A DNA stretch of 5,737 bases from NCBI GenBank assembly GCA_027357125.1, contig DAHVVW010000149.1:1-5737 (forward strand), given 5' to 3'. Made by a program: the position numbers and the translations under genes. Numbering within the stretch: the stretch's first letter is position 1; every line of letters begins with the position of its first letter. This DNA comes from Clostridiales bacterium. Lineage in GTDB: Bacteria > Bacillota > Desulfitobacteriia > Desulfitobacteriales > Desulfitobacteriaceae. The notes under the pieces are model-generated. The model was not told where the DNA came from, did not search any database, and saw only the letters and a program-made list of their open reading frames with translations. Shown piece by piece: positions 5,167 to 5,737 of the stretch.

Positions 5167-5737
5167 ATGGGAAGGACAAATGGGCGGGCGTATGATGATC
5201 TGCGTCCGGTTAAAATAACCCGCAGCTTCACAAAAGTACCGGAAGGGTCGGTCTTGATCGAAGTTGGGGAGACAAAAGTCTTGTGTACGGCCAGTATTGA
5301 AGAGAAAGTTCCGCCCTTTCAAAAAGGCACAGGGCAGGGCTGGGTGACAGCCGAGTACAGTATGTTGCCGCGGGCTACTCAGGTGAGGACCCAGCGCGAG
5401 GCCAGCAAAGGGAAACTCACCGGCAGGACGATGGAAATTCAGCGCTTAATCGGCCGGGCTCTGCGTTCGGTTATCGACCTTAAAAAGCTGGGGGAACGGA
5501 CAATCTGGCTGGACTGTGATGTGTTACAAGCTGACGGTGGCACGCGCACGGCTTCAATTACCGGTGCTTATGTTGCCTTGGTAGATGCTGTGAAGATTTT
5601 GCAGACTAAAAAGGCACTTGTGCACAATCCTATCTTGGACTCAATTGCAGCGGTATCTGTGGGTAAGATAAACGGAGAAGCAAGGCTGGATTTAGCCTAT
5701 GAGGAAGATTCCCAGGCTGAGGTTGATATGAATGTGG
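5167..5737 (+). CDS. rph: Ribonuclease PH, 3' end cut off by the window
   Basis: The first 190 codons of RNase PH (usual length about 240-260) are present and open to the window edge. The enzyme is a phosphate-dependent 3'-5' exoribonuclease that trims tRNA 3' ends and forms a hexameric ring. Seen here are the start [14 protein letters not shown] (6-19), [14 protein letters not shown] (58-71) and [15 protein letters not shown] (86-100) with the phosphate-site Arg87. [11 protein letters not shown] (124-134) supplies the second phosphate-binding loop (GTR, 125-127), and [17 protein letters not shown] (174-190) carries the acidic catalytic residues. ATG at 5167 follows AAGAGG (5151-5156) by ten bases; the TTG directly before it is an unlikely alternative. 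The roughly 100-base leader shows no terminator and only a poor promoter match. In many Firmicutes rph is followed by an XTP/dITP pyrophosphatase gene, which would lie beyond this window. Confidence 0.97.
   Translation, partial: MGRTNGRAYDDLRPVKITRSFTKVPEGSVLIEVGETKVLCTASIEEKVPPFQKGTGQGWVTAEYSMLPRATQVRTQREASKGKLTGRTMEIQRLIGRALRSVIDLKKLGERTIWLDCDVLQADGGTRTASITGAYVALVDAVKILQTKKALVHNPILDSIAAVSVGKINGEARLDLAYEEDSQAEVDMNV

Overview
The window reads as chromosomal DNA of a Gram-positive, probably anaerobic, endospore-former-type Firmicute (class Clostridia, Peptococcaceae-like). This is an inference from three things: very purine-rich Shine-Dalgarno sites (AGGAGG-type), a Firmicute-style TrmR methyltransferase and rph, and a soluble globin-coupled chemotaxis receptor of the HemAT type. 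No species can be named from the sequence. All seven supported genes lie on the + strand. There are no RNA genes, insertion sequences, CRISPR arrays or phage genes.

Layout. Bases 1-108 are an AT-rich promoter region with a TATAAT -10 box preceded by four TTnAnN hexamers at an exact 11-bp period, resembling a PhoP-box array. It drives a 71-residue zinc-ribbon protein (109-324), closed by a clear intrinsic terminator (381-412). The gene-free stretch 325-595 also holds a palindrome-rich hairpin (425-462). I see no convincing promoter or riboswitch in the rest of it. Next comes a small siroheme nitrite/sulfite-reductase-like protein (596-1342) that has lost one of the four classical cluster cysteines, and then a 131-residue cysteine-rich protein of unknown function (1443-1838). 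A heme-globin-coupled methyl-accepting chemotaxis protein (1920-3164) follows, and its stop codon overlaps the start of a tandem-HD protein with a C-terminal HD-GYP domain (3164-4390). The last two genes are housekeeping: a TrmR-like O-methyltransferase (4425-5066) and the 5' three quarters of RNase PH, rph (5167 to the window end).

How the genes may work together. The middle four genes (596-4390) have short gaps, one strand and a common redox/gas flavour: a siroheme-type protein, a Cys-rich protein, a heme gas sensor that should feed CheA/CheW, and a probable cyclic-di-GMP phosphodiesterase translationally coupled to that sensor. The most interesting reading is a small oxygen/NO-response module that ties chemotaxis to cyclic-di-nucleotide turnover. 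The MCP/HD-GYP coupling is directly supported by the overlap. Including the two upstream genes is inference from proximity only.
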